DNA of 64,000 nucleotides from Deltaproteobacteria bacterium (GTDB lineage Bacteria > Desulfobacterota > Deferrisomatia > Deferrisomatales > JACRMM01). The translations under genes were made by a program, and so were the position numbers. The notes below the pieces were generated by a model. That model was not told where the DNA came from, made no database searches, and saw only the letters and a list, made by a program, of their open reading frames with translations. The stretch spans positions 1 through 64,000 of the forward strand of contig JACRMM010000002.1 in assembly GCA_016214985.1 (NCBI GenBank), given 5' to 3'. Below, in pieces: positions 17,901 through 25,555 of the stretch; positions within the stretch are counted from its first letter, which is position 1; every line of letters starts with the position of its first letter.

Positions 17901-18283
17901 TTGAGCTGGCGCGCCTCGCCGGCCAGGTACCGCCGAGGCGCCTCGAACCCCTCCCGGGCCAGACACGGCGGCAGAAGCCCCATCACCCGCCAGCGGAGCG
18001 CCGCCGGATCCCAGGCACCGCGCGCCGCCCCCCCCGGCAGGGCACGGAAGAGCTCATCGAGATAGGCGTTGGGCAGCACGAGGCGCCCGTTCATCCAGGC
18101 GCCCAGGCGCCGGGCAAGCTCCTGGGAGACCCACCGGCCCATTCCCTGGCTCGGGACGACGATCACCTCGGGCGTGAGCGGCGAGGCGAGGGGCTCGGCC
18201 ACGATCCCTGCGAGGGCATCGAGCAGGCGCTCCAGGCGGTTGCCGATGGTGACGCGAAGCCTGCTCACCGGTCGCGTTGTCAT
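14972..18283 (-). CDS. recC: exodeoxyribonuclease V gamma subunit (RecC)
   Basis: 1103 residues (E. coli RecC 1122). Characteristic blocks are VIVPSQGMGRWVSQELARRLG near residue 45, YRYAFLEALLAARRHLHVSYVGQS-like segment (here DRYAFLEALLAARR), ICLLGMNDGAFPR-like VCLLGMNDGAFPR, and DLVRFFSNPARYLF. RecC holds the complex together and scans for Chi in an inactivated helicase/nuclease fold. I chose the ATG at 18281-18283, just before the conserved SRLRVTIGNRLERLL; no good Shine-Dalgarno is visible. It leads the operon recC-recB-recD-aat, in which every junction overlaps by 1 or 4 bases. Confidence 0.94.
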   Translation of the reverse strand: MTTRPVSRLRVTIGNRLERLLDALAGIVAEPLASPLTPEVIVVPSQGMGRWVSQELARRLGAWMNGRLVLPNAYLDELFRALPGGAARGAWDPAALRWRVMGLLPPCLAREGFEAPRRYLAGEARQLKLYQLAGKIAEVFDGYALFRPEMALAWERGQGGDAADAAGWQVELWRLLAAVDPHHRAALRRAFLERIRDPGFALPPGALPERVSVFGVSALPPFHLEALAALGERTEVHLFLASPCREYWADIVPGRVVSRRDREAGRGAHHWEEGNRLLASLGKAGRDFFGFVQELPAQPREDWVEPGEDTLLQCLQSDILHLRDRRGAGRRRLGSNDDSLRLHACHGALREVEVLRDRLLDLFDRDARLEPRHVVVMTPDLEAYAPFVEAVFDGPGSPRIPFALADRTARGGSPLADAFLRVLALVGGRFGAARVLDLLEAPSVRRRFGFSTADVERAHAWVQETRVRWGADGENRRALGLPAFEENTWRAGLDRLLLGYAFPGGGARFFEGVLPYDDLEGGDDAQALGRLAEFTERLFIGVRSLEAPRDLGSWAEDLGALFDALFEAADGEEREERLVRRAFEGLAEAGALSGYGEPVDLEVVAASLGASLEAEPFGGGFLSGGVTFCALRPLRSIPFPVVCLLGMNDGAFPRATRPLGFDLTAAEPRPGDRSPRHEDRYAFLEALLAARRHLHVSYVGQSVRDGSDVPPSVVVSELLDAIDEGFAPAGGGPPAPGWAREHLVVRHRLQAFSPAYFQPPSQGSPLAPCPLFSYSSENARASRHLAPGAPRRTQGLFLTCLPEPPEELRRVDLGDLVRFFSNPARYLFAVRLGLRLEGDDAVVEEREPFDVAGLERYDLEQRLLAAALAGSDLDQALPAARARGVLPHGRVGEGAFGDLRAEVEAFGDEIRPCLEGRPLEPVTFEREVSGFTLSGRLEGLRCDRLVQFRPATVKARDRLRLWVHHLALNLVAEEGLPRSSLLVGKGEVVGLPPLEAAAERLRDLLDLYWEGLGRLLPFFPRASWAYAQRLGKDGDRWAARKAARSEWEGDFRKDPEAGDPHFARAFGREDPLGAEFEALAGRVFGPLLEAVELAEAGEPEGGP

Positions 18284-18362
18284 GGGAATCCGAGCGTCGA
18301 CGACAAGAAACAGGGCCGCGGGGCCTCCCTGGAGCGCGGCGCTCGCGCCGGGCCGCGGCCCG

Positions 18363-19535
18363 TCACCGCACCTCGGCCAGGCCTCGGTCGGAGCGGCTGA
18401 GGATCTCCGCACCCTCGTCCCGGACGACCACCGTGTCCTCCAGGAAGACCGCCCCGAACCCGGGGAGGATGAACTTGCACTCGACCGCGAGCACCATGTT
18501 CACTTGGAGAGGGAGGTCGGTCTGGCTGTCGAGCACCGGGATCTCGTCCAGCTCCAGACCCACGCCGTGCCCCAGGTAGCGGCCCTGGGAGTCGCCAAAC
18601 CCCTGGAAGGCTTCGGCGTAGCCGAGCTGTCCCACGAGGTCCACCGCCGACAGGAACAGCTCGTTGACCGGCACGCCGGGGCGCACGCGCCGAAGCGCCT
18701 CGTCCTGGACGTGGCGCAGATCCCGATAGACCTCCCGTTGCCGGGCGCTCGCCTCCCCCACGACGTAGGTACGGGTGTTGTCCGAGTGGTACCCGCGGTA
18801 GTTGAGGGGGTTGTCCACCACGACGAGGTCGCCCGGCTCGAGGGCGCGCCCCGAGGGGCCCCAGGGCAGCGCCGGCCCGAGGCCCACGCCGGTCACGGTG
18901 TGAGCGTGTCCAGAGATCCGTACGAGGTTGCCTCCGCTCGCCACGGTCCCCATGGGTTGGAGCCAGTCGTCCCACCGGCGGATGAACACGACCTGCTCCG
19001 TCTCGTCGCGGATCAGGGCCTTGGCGATGCGGCTCCCCAGCTCGACCTCCGTGACGCCGGGGCGGATACTCTCGAGCAGCGTCCGGTGGGCGAGGTCGAA
19101 CCGCTCGGTCGCCCCCCGGACCCACTCGATCTCCTCCGGGTCCTTCACCATCCGCTGCTCCAGCACCAGGGGCGAGACGTCGACGAAGGTGAAGGAGTCG
19201 AGCACCGACGCCATCTTGCTGACCAGGGCGTAGGGGACCACGTCGAGCTCGAGCCCCAGGGTTCCCCCGTGAAGGCCGAGCTGTTGGAGGGCTTCGCGGA
19301 GCTGACGCGGGCTCCCGCCCCTGTCGCGGGCGCCGATCCAGGTCTCGTCGCGCACGAACCCCTCTGCGCGGCGCACGAACAGCACCGGCTCCCCCTCGGC
19401 CGGAACCAGCAGGTTGCACGGTTGCGAGGTGCCGCTGTAGTAGAAGAGATCGCGAGGCTGAAGCAGCACGGCCGCGTCCAGGCCCTGCCCCTTCATGCGC
19501 CGCTGGAGCTCTCGAACCCGTCTCTCGTCGGCCAT
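18363..19535 (-). CDS. M24 family metallopeptidase (Xaa-Pro aminopeptidase/creatinase-like)
   Basis: 390 residues with an N-terminal creatinase-like domain (roughly 1-155) and a C-terminal pita-bread M24 domain. The five metal ligands are visible: Asp in VVVDN, Asp in YHSDNTRTY, His in YLGHGVGLELDE, Glu in LAVECKF and Glu in VFLEDTVVV. It probably removes a residue ahead of proline or acts as a prolidase/creatinase relative in the cytoplasm. AGAGAGG precedes the ATG. It sits between recC and a DUF2284 gene on the same strand, with 28 bases to the latter. The exact substrate is not decidable from sequence. Confidence 0.88.
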   Translation of the reverse strand: MADERRVRELQRRMKGQGLDAAVLLQPRDLFYYSGTSQPCNLLVPAEGEPVLFVRRAEGFVRDETWIGARDRGGSPRQLREALQQLGLHGGTLGLELDVVPYALVSKMASVLDSFTFVDVSPLVLEQRMVKDPEEIEWVRGATERFDLAHRTLLESIRPGVTEVELGSRIAKALIRDETEQVVFIRRWDDWLQPMGTVASGGNLVRISGHAHTVTGVGLGPALPWGPSGRALEPGDLVVVDNPLNYRGYHSDNTRTYVVGEASARQREVYRDLRHVQDEALRRVRPGVPVNELFLSAVDLVGQLGYAEAFQGFGDSQGRYLGHGVGLELDEIPVLDSQTDLPLQVNMVLAVECKFILPGFGAVFLEDTVVVRDEGAEILSRSDRGLAEVR

Positions 19536-19563
19536 GTCGAACCTCTCTGCCGGCGACCGGCCG

Positions 19564-20211
19564 TCACTGGACGATGACGATCCCGGCCAGGGTTCCCTTG
19601 GGCACCTCGTCCGCCTTTGCGTTGCTCCCGATGGGGTACATCTCCCATCCCGCCCGCGCGACCATCTGGTAGACGTCGATGCCCACGGCCTCCATCGAAG
19701 GCCGCGCGAGCAGGGAGAAGCGGCACTTCTTCCCCTCCAGCGCCTGGCAGCCCTCGTGCTGCGAGCAGTAGGTGTGCCGGCACGAGCCGGCGCCGAACCC
19801 GAAGGCGAGGTAGTGACCGTCGTAGAACGCCCGGGATTCGACCTCCGTGACGATCTTGAAGAGGTCCTGGTAGACCTCGATCCTCTCCTTGATCGTGGAG
19901 CGGTCCCGGACGATCACCGCCGGCGCGACGTCCTTGATGAAGAAGACGGCCCGCCGGTACTGCGTCAGATGAGAGCGCAGCTCGGAGGGCTTCATGGCGT
20001 GGGGGGGACAGTGCGCGCATGCCCCGTAACCGAAGCACCGCGGAATCTGGCACTTCAGCGACACCCGGTCGTCCACGACGATGTCCTGGACGCCGATGAC
20101 CTTCGCCTGGCTCGCCCCGAGCTCGAGGGCCAGCTCCCGGTAGCTCTCCAGGTCCTGCTCGAGCCTGTCCGCGCCCCTGTCGACCGTGATCCTGTCCAAC
20201 CTTCGTTCCAT
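19564..20211 (-). CDS. DUF2284 domain metal-binding protein
   Basis: 215 residues. The core CQIPRCFGYGACAHCPPH (about residues 55-72) gives a C-x4-C-x5-C-x2-C cluster followed by PPH, the hallmark of DUF2284 proteins of anaerobes, and later Cys residues in SCRHTYCSQHEGC and KKCRF probably complete a metal or Fe-S site. No signal peptide or membrane segment is seen. Function is unknown; the family occurs beside corrinoid and redox proteins. The ATG at 20209-20211 has AGAGGTG upstream. It probably shares a transcript with the peptidase downstream of it. Confidence 0.8.
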   Translation of the reverse strand: MERRLDRITVDRGADRLEQDLESYRELALELGASQAKVIGVQDIVVDDRVSLKCQIPRCFGYGACAHCPPHAMKPSELRSHLTQYRRAVFFIKDVAPAVIVRDRSTIKERIEVYQDLFKIVTEVESRAFYDGHYLAFGFGAGSCRHTYCSQHEGCQALEGKKCRFSLLARPSMEAVGIDVYQMVARAGWEMYPIGSNAKADEVPKGTLAGIVIVQ

Positions 20212-20480
20212 CCGCGCACCTCTTCTCCGGGCAAGGGAGGAGATCGCCGGCTCGAGCTGAGCGCCGCGGCGTCGACCGGCGATCTGTCGACCGCACCATG
20301 CCAAACCGGACGCACCACCGTCAAGGGCCGGCATACCGTCACCGCTTTCGCCGCCTCACCCGGAACCCCGTGCGGACCCGGCGCGAGAAAAGTTCTTGAG
20401 CCATTGGCCGCAAGAAAGGAGCCATCATCGGTACCCTCGGCGCAGCGCGATGGCCAGGTTTCCCGCAGACTCAGGGGGGA

Positions 20481-20771
20481 GTGGAGGAACTCTCGAGTAT
20501 CCCGGGGATCGGGTGGGACCGCGCCCTGGCCATCCAGGACTACCGCGACCAGAACGGCCAGTTCGTGTCCGTGAACGAGCTCCTCCGGGTTCCGGGGATC
20601 GGACAGCACGAGTTGGGCGCCATCCGGAACCAGGTGACCGTAACGAAGCAGGGACCGCGTTCCTGCCCGGACAAGAGCCAGCCCTTCGGGTTGAAACCGG
20701 AGGGCTGGCCTCATGGAGCCACGGTGGGCGCGGGGCGGGCGGACGAGGGAGCTTGGAACGTTTCGAGGTAA
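20481..20771 (+). CDS. short helix-hairpin-helix (ComEA-like) ORF, possibly a remnant
   Basis: The first ~55 residues form two HhH units, LSSIPGIGWDRALAIQDYR and LLRVPGIGQHELGAIRN, as in ComEA DNA-uptake proteins and competence-like Fe-S proteins. No signal peptide or membrane anchor precedes them. The frame stays open back to a TGA at 20397, but the only ordinary start is the GTG at 20481, with a G-run too close to serve as a normal ribosome site. The C-terminal 40 residues are unlike the family and cover a strong stem-loop (20677-20709), so the real gene may end earlier or be decayed. It is a real domain match but an uncertain gene. Confidence 0.5.
   Translation: MEELSSIPGIGWDRALAIQDYRDQNGQFVSVNELLRVPGIGQHELGAIRNQVTVTKQGPRSCPDKSQPFGLKPEGWPHGATVGAGRADEGAWNVSR
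20677..20709. terminator. stem-loop at the 3' end of the HhH ORF
   Basis: Arms GCCAGCCCTTCGG (20677-20689) and CCGGAGGGCTGGC (20697-20709) pair over 13 bp with one G-U and a 7-base loop GTTGAAA. It lacks a T-run on the plus strand but lies where the HhH homology has ended, 150 bases before the next start. Confidence 0.5.
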
Positions 20772-20864
20772 GAGCGGCCTGTGCTATCGTACTGGACAAC
20801 GTGAGCGGAACTGAGCGCCATGACGCGGCGTGAGGGCCCGCTCGAACCCCAAGAAGGTTTCGCC

Positions 20865-21683
20865 ATGCGCCGAGCCGCTCGCTGGTCGCTCGCCGTTCTC
20901 ATCCTTCTCTGCGCCGTCCGTCCGTCTCCCGCGGGCGACGACGCGGAGGAGCGCGGTCGAGACGGGGTGTGCGGCGAGATCGTGTCCGCGTGCTCCAGCG
21001 CGCCGGTCTTCATCCTGGGAGAGCGGCACCGAGAGGCGAGCAGCCACGCCCTGTTCCTGGAGGTGGTCAACGCCTTTGTCGCCCGAGGGGAACGGGTGCT
21101 CGTGGGCCTGGAGATCGGCTCGGACCGGCAGCCGTATCTGGATGCGGCGATCCGGGGGACGGGCTCGCCCGACGCTGTCGCCAGACCCCCGATCGACAGT
21201 CCCTCGTACCGCGAATTGGTCCACGCCCTGGGCGGGCTCGCCCGGGCGCCGGACTCTCGGGTGACGGTCCGAGCCATCGACGCCCCCGTGGGCTCTTCGT
21301 CTGACCGGGACGAGGAGATGGCGGCGACCGTCGGTGCTGCCCTACGGAGCGGCTCATGCGATCGCGTCGTCGCCCTGGTCGGCAATTTCCACGCCCTCAA
21401 GGAGGTTCCGGCGGCGACCGGAGCGACCGACCCGAGGAAGCGGCTCGCGGGGCTGCTCTCCGACAGGGGGGTGAAGGTCGTGAGCCTGGTCCAGAAGTTC
21501 CCCGGACCCTGTGCGGGCCGGGCGAACGCGACCTTGTTCGCCGCCGGGGACGAGACCACGGCCACCATGGTTCACGGTTTATGGGGCGCCCTGAAGACCA
21601 ATCCATCGTGTGTGGAGCCGGCGACCCACGCGGCCGTGGATGGGGTCGTCGCTTGGACCTGCGGCGACGAGCCCCCTCGGTAG
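20865..21683 (+). CDS. secreted ChaN/EreA-like (Tiki superfamily) protein
   Basis: 272 residues beginning with a Sec signal peptide (MRRAARWSLAVLILLCAV, cleavage probably after PSPA). The mature part has ILGERHREASSHALFLEVV and VLVGLEIG, then VVALVGNFHALKE, matching the ILGE-x-H...EM/EI...GN-x-H pattern of ChaN haem-binding and erythromycin-esterase-like proteins. Members bind haem or act as metal-dependent hydrolases; which applies here cannot be decided. Six Cys in the mature region could form disulfides in the periplasm. I chose the ATG at 20865 because it begins the signal peptide; the upstream ATG at 20820 adds charged residues. Confidence 0.65.
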   Translation: MRRAARWSLAVLILLCAVRPSPAGDDAEERGRDGVCGEIVSACSSAPVFILGERHREASSHALFLEVVNAFVARGERVLVGLEIGSDRQPYLDAAIRGTGSPDAVARPPIDSPSYRELVHALGGLARAPDSRVTVRAIDAPVGSSSDRDEEMAATVGAALRSGSCDRVVALVGNFHALKEVPAATGATDPRKRLAGLLSDRGVKVVSLVQKFPGPCAGRANATLFAAGDETTATMVHGLWGALKTNPSCVEPATHAAVDGVVAWTCGDEPPR

Positions 21684-21744
21684 CGGGTGGCGCCGACGCA
21701 CGGCTTTGCTTGTCCTGAGACCCCAGACACCTGAGGAGGTTTGC

Positions 21745-22245
21745 GTGCGAAAGATCGACCCGGCTGAACTGGCCGTACGACCGTTTCAGCTCTTGGACAA
21801 GGAGTGGGCGCTGCTGGTGGCCGGACACAACCGGCCGAACCCGATGACGGTGTCCTGGGGCGGCCTGGGAACGCTCTGGAACCGGCCCGTGGTGACCGTG
21901 TACGTGCGGCCGACCCGCCACACGTGGGGCCTCCTCAACGCCCACCCGGAGTTCACCCTCAACGTGCTTCCCGCGGCGAGCCGGCCGGCCCTGGAGCTCT
22001 GCGGCTCGCGCTCCGGCCGCGATCTGGACAAGTGGGTGGCCGCGGGTCTCACCGCCCAGCCGTCCGAGGTCGTCGCCGTACCCCGCGTCGCCGGGGCGCG
22101 GCTCGCCTTCGAGTGCCGGGCGCTCGCCACCCTGGACGTGGACCCGTCCCGGTTCCTCGACCCGTCGATCGAGAAGCTTTACGCGGCCAAGGACTACCAC
22201 CGGGTCTTCCTGGGAGAGGTGCTGGCCGTCTGGACGGAGGAATAG
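21745..22245 (+). CDS. flavin reductase-like domain protein
   Basis: 166 residues matching the flavin reductase/DIM6-NTAB FMN-binding split-barrel fold: PFQLLDKEWALLVAG, NPMTVSWGGLGTLWNRPVV and the HPEFTLNVLP segment align with that family. It probably binds FMN and transfers electrons from NAD(P)H or a ferredoxin-type donor. The GTG at 21745 has a strong GAGGAGGT 5 bases upstream. A Cys-rich rubredoxin extension seen in some relatives is absent. It stands 62 bases after the ChaN-like gene on the same strand. Confidence 0.85.
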   Translation: MRKIDPAELAVRPFQLLDKEWALLVAGHNRPNPMTVSWGGLGTLWNRPVVTVYVRPTRHTWGLLNAHPEFTLNVLPAASRPALELCGSRSGRDLDKWVAAGLTAQPSEVVAVPRVAGARLAFECRALATLDVDPSRFLDPSIEKLYAAKDYHRVFLGEVLAVWTEE

Positions 22246-22350
22246 GGCGAGGGTCCCGCCGGACTCTCCCGCCGCGTTGCCTCCGCGGCCCCGGGGGCGC
22301 ATCCTTGCCGGCGACGCTGAGAGACTGCGCTTGCGCAGGAGGGAGCACCC

Positions 22351-23340
22351 ATGGATGCCCGCATCGACGACGCCTCGCCTTCCGAGGTGTTCCGGAGGCT
22401 TACGCCGGAGCACTGCCTCGACGCCGTGGAAGTAGGCGGCCGCCGCTGCACCGGCCGCGTGTTCGCGCTCAACTCCTACGAGAACCGGGTCTACCAGTTC
22501 GAGCTCGAGGATGGGTCGTCGGTGGTGGGCAAGTTCTACCGCCCGGGCCGGTGGTCGCGAGACACCATCCTCGAGGAACACACCTTCCTGAAGGACCTGG
22601 CCGAGGAGGAGATCCCCGTGGCCGTGCCGATCGCGTTGGCCCCGGGCGACACCCTGGCTGAGGTGGACGGGATCCTCTACGCCCTTTTTCCCCGAGTGCG
22701 AGGCCGGGTGCCGCAGGAGCTCTCCGACGCGGAGGTGCGCATGGTGGGCCGTCTCCTGGCGCGCCTGCACAACGTGGGTGCCAGCCGCGACGCACCCCAC
22801 CGCCTTCGCCTCACGCCCCGGACCTACGGTCTCGACAACCTCGAGGCCCTGCTCGACCACGATCATCTGCCGCCCGAGGTGAAGGACGGCTACGCCTTTA
22901 CGGTGCGGGCCCTGGTGGAGAGGATCGAACCGTACTTCCGCGACGTGCCGGTGCACCGCATCCACGGTGACTGCCACCTGGGCAACCTCATCTGGACCGA
23001 CGAGGGCCCGACCTTCCTCGACTTCGACGACACCCTGGTGGGCCCGGCCGTCCAGGACGTCTGGATGCTCCTCCCGAGCTTCGACGACGAGGGGCACCGC
23101 CAGCGGAAGGTGCTCCTCGAGGCCTACGAGGAGTTCCGTCCCTTCGACCCCGCGTGGCTGCGGCTGGTGGAGCCCCTGCGGGCGCTTCGGTTCGTGCACT
23201 ACTCCTGCTGGATTGCCCGGCGCTTCGGCGACGCGGTGTTCCAGCGCACCTTTCCCCACTTCGGCACCGTCCAGTACTGGCAGCGCGAGGTGCTCGACCT
23301 GCGCGAGCAGATCGCGCGCATCGACAACCTGAACGGGTGA
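22351..23340 (+). CDS. srkA: stress response serine/threonine kinase SrkA (RdoA/YihE)
   Basis: 329 residues, almost the E. coli SrkA length (328). The APH/choline-kinase-like fold shows ENRVYQFELEDGSSVVGKFYRPGRWS with the ATP-binding Lys, the catalytic loop RIHGDCHLGNLIW (HGD-x4-N), and the metal-binding FLDFDD. SrkA phosphorylates Ser/Thr in response to envelope or oxidative stress in enterobacteria. AGGAGGGAGC lies just upstream of the ATG. It is transcribed toward the cytidylate-kinase-like gene on the other strand, and the two stops are 67 bases apart. Confidence 0.9.
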   Translation: MDARIDDASPSEVFRRLTPEHCLDAVEVGGRRCTGRVFALNSYENRVYQFELEDGSSVVGKFYRPGRWSRDTILEEHTFLKDLAEEEIPVAVPIALAPGDTLAEVDGILYALFPRVRGRVPQELSDAEVRMVGRLLARLHNVGASRDAPHRLRLTPRTYGLDNLEALLDHDHLPPEVKDGYAFTVRALVERIEPYFRDVPVHRIHGDCHLGNLIWTDEGPTFLDFDDTLVGPAVQDVWMLLPSFDDEGHRQRKVLLEAYEEFRPFDPAWLRLVEPLRALRFVHYSCWIARRFGDAVFQRTFPHFGTVQYWQREVLDLREQIARIDNLNG

Positions 23341-23407
23341 CGGCACCCCCCAGCCCCGCCCGAAGCCCCCCGAGGACGCCGTCCGACCGTTGCTCGAAAG
23401 GGGACGC

Positions 23408-24109
23408 TCAGCCTTCGGCCGGGGGAACAAGACCGTCCATGATCGAGGCCATCCGCTCCACCGGGTTCCTGGCGTTGTTGAAGACCAGGTGGTAGAGGCA
23501 CGGGTCGCTCCCGTCGATGTTCAGGAACTCGCGCAGGAACGCGGCCCTCTGCTCCTGCTTCGTGGTGACGAGCTTGCGCGCGTCCGCCTCTCCCAGGCCG
23601 AGGCGGCGGCCGATCGACTCGACCCGGAATTCCAGCGGCGCCACCATCCGGAAGTGGAAGGTGTTCTTCCGCTCGCGCAGGAGCACCGAAGCCCCTCGCC
23701 CGATGAAGATGATGTTACCGTCCTGGGCGAGGTCGGTGATCTGCCAGGCGAGGACCCGGTAGTGGTCCTTGTCCGTCTTCCACTTGGGCGAGAGCACGGA
23801 GACCAGGTCGTCGAAGAAGGAGTTGCGCTCCCCGATCCGGTCAAACCCCTCCGCCTCCAGCCCATACTCCTTCGCCAGCTGTTCGAGCAGCGCCTTCTCC
23901 ATCAGGAGCCACGGAGACCGCGTCTTCTCCTCGAGCCTCGCCTGGAGCCTCTCGGCCACGGCGAACGCCTCACACCCGTACTCCCGGGAGAGGGTCACGA
24001 CCGGGGGGACGACGCGGAAGGGGTCGCCGCGCTCCTGCCGGCGGCGACGCATCTCCAGCGCGGCGGTGAGCCGATGGTCAACGGACGGCGTCAGGCGACG
24101 GTCACTCAT
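23408..24109 (-). CDS. cytidylate kinase-like family protein
   Basis: 233 residues. VVTLSREYGCEAFAVAERLQARLEEK resembles the degenerate P-loop start of the cytidylate kinase-like family, followed by IGRGASVLL and FHFRMVAPLEFRVE with the lid Arg residues. Usual relatives have SRxYGSGG; here Cys-Glu-Ala replaces Ser-Gly-Gly, so nucleotide binding may be altered. The natural substrate of this family is unknown. The ATG at 24107-24109 is preceded by GAGGAGATCGACC. It lies 47 bases after the YihG-like acyltransferase and probably shares its transcript. Confidence 0.75.
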   Translation of the reverse strand: MSDRRLTPSVDHRLTAALEMRRRRQERGDPFRVVPPVVTLSREYGCEAFAVAERLQARLEEKTRSPWLLMEKALLEQLAKEYGLEAEGFDRIGERNSFFDDLVSVLSPKWKTDKDHYRVLAWQITDLAQDGNIIFIGRGASVLLRERKNTFHFRMVAPLEFRVESIGRRLGLGEADARKLVTTKQEQRAAFLREFLNIDGSDPCLYHLVFNNARNPVERMASIMDGLVPPAEG

Positions 24110-24156
24110 GGTCGATCTCCTCGGCGGAAGGAATGGAATTGAGAACGGAGCGGCCT

Positions 24157-25119
24157 CTACCCGGACCCGGGCGCCTCGGACACGGGCGGCGGTCCTTCGA
24201 GGCACCGCGCCAACAGGACGTCCTTCTCCTGCCAGACCGCCCGCACCCAGGCCTGGACCCGGTCCCGGAAGTCAGCGTCCTGGCGGTAGTCACCGGAAAG
24301 AAACTCCGGGGGGATGGGGAGCTTCCTCACCCAGACGGACACCCGGGTGATCCGGCCCGTCAAGAGGTCCCAGAAGCCGCACCGGCCGTCGGGGTAAGCG
24401 ATCGTAACGTCCAGGATCGACGACAGCTGACGCCCCAGGGCAGCCAGCGTCAGCGCCATTCCCCCCGACTTGGCGTTGAGCAGGTGTCGGTAGGGGCTCC
24501 CCTGGCGCATCCGCTTCTCCGGGGTGAACCGAGTCCCCTCCAGGAAGTTGAGCAACGCCACCGGAACGCGGCGAAAGCGCTCACAGGCCCGGCGGGTGCG
24601 CTCCAGGTCCTCGTTGGCGAGCTCGGGGCGCTGCTGCCTCCGCGCCTGCGGGTGGCGCTTCATGAAGGGGTAGTCGAGAGCCCACCACGCCCCCCCGAGC
24701 AAGGGGACCCAGAGAAGCTCCTGCTTAATGAAGAACCTCAGGAACGGGATCCGGCGGTTGAACACACGCTGGAGCACGGTGATGTCCACCCAGGAGCGGT
24801 GGTTGCACAGGACGAGATACGAGGCCCCGGGATCGAGCCCGGCCAGACCCTTCACGTCCCACCGGATCCGATGGATCAGCCGCAGAGCCAGGTTGTTTCC
24901 GCCGATCCACCCCTCTGCCAGCCAGACGAGGAGCCGGGAGACGGCGGGCCGGGCACGGGAAGGAAGGACGAGCTTGGCGAGGATCGCCACGTACAGGGGA
25001 ATGCACCAGACGACCGTGTTGCCGGCAACGACGCACAGGGACAGGGCGCCGCGAAGCGGGCGCGCAAGCCGTTGTCTCAGGGTCGGGCCCCCCCTGGGGT
25101 AGGCGTCGTGTCGTCGCAT
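24157..25119 (-). CDS. PlsC/YihG-like acyltransferase
   Basis: 320 residues. An N-terminal hydrophobic segment (SLCVVAGNTVVWCIPLYVAI) anchors it in the inner membrane. The lysophosphatidate-acyltransferase motifs are CNHRSWVD (the NHx4D catalytic pair), FFIKQELLWVPLLGG, and FLEGTRFT (EGTR). It matches the YihG/LPLAT branch rather than canonical PlsC. It would transfer an acyl group to a lysophospholipid or lysocardiolipin. No clear Shine-Dalgarno precedes the ATG. A decayed second acyltransferase fragment lies immediately upstream. Confidence 0.85.
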   Translation of the reverse strand: MRRHDAYPRGGPTLRQRLARPLRGALSLCVVAGNTVVWCIPLYVAILAKLVLPSRARPAVSRLLVWLAEGWIGGNNLALRLIHRIRWDVKGLAGLDPGASYLVLCNHRSWVDITVLQRVFNRRIPFLRFFIKQELLWVPLLGGAWWALDYPFMKRHPQARRQQRPELANEDLERTRRACERFRRVPVALLNFLEGTRFTPEKRMRQGSPYRHLLNAKSGGMALTLAALGRQLSSILDVTIAYPDGRCGFWDLLTGRITRVSVWVRKLPIPPEFLSGDYRQDADFRDRVQAWVRAVWQEKDVLLARCLEGPPPVSEAPGSG

Positions 25120-25239
25120 GCGGCGTAGGTAGCACAGATTGGCCCCCGGGGGCTACCTCTTCTCCGCACCTCTTCTCCGCATCGTCGGGGCGTGTATCCG
25201 ACCGGGCCGGCGGGCGCTCCCCCGTCCGCGACCGGCGCG

Positions 25240-25461
25240 CCTCGCCCCGCCTCGATCTCGCGGCGAACCCGCTCGATGAGCGGCTCAAGGCTCCCTGGGC
25301 CGCACCCGACCAGGTCTCGATCGGGCCGTGGAGCACGAGCCGCGCTCGGCCCGGCGCGAGTGCCAACGTGTCGCTCGGGAGGATCTCCCTCGTGCCGCCG
25401 ATCGACACCGGCAGGATTGGGACCCCATCTCGAGCGCGGTGACGAACGCGCCCTTCCGTAG
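25240..25461 (-). pseudogene. decayed PlsC-type acyltransferase C-terminal remnant
   Basis: Read on the minus strand, three neighbouring frames together give the C-terminus of a 1-acyl-glycerol-3-phosphate acyltransferase: LRKGAFVTALEMG (25461-25423), then after a one-base shift in a G-run VPILPVSIGGTREILP and ARLVLHGPIET (to about 25310), then after another shift SLEPLIERVRREIEAGR. The N-terminal part with the NHx4D active site is missing. The remaining bases of 25120-25555 show nothing else. It lies directly upstream of the intact YihG-like gene, so it may be the relic of a duplicated or neighbouring acyltransferase. Confidence 0.7.
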
Positions 25462-25555
25462 ACCCGATACCCGCACCGGAACCGGGGGACCCTTCCCACG
25501 CGGTTCTGCCCGGGACCCTCCTCGGCGGCCGCGTCCCGACCCTCCCCCTGGCCGG

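Noticed and set aside
15620-18400. A plus-strand open frame of over 900 codons opposite recC.
   Set aside because: Same antisense effect; recC motifs on the minus strand are unambiguous.
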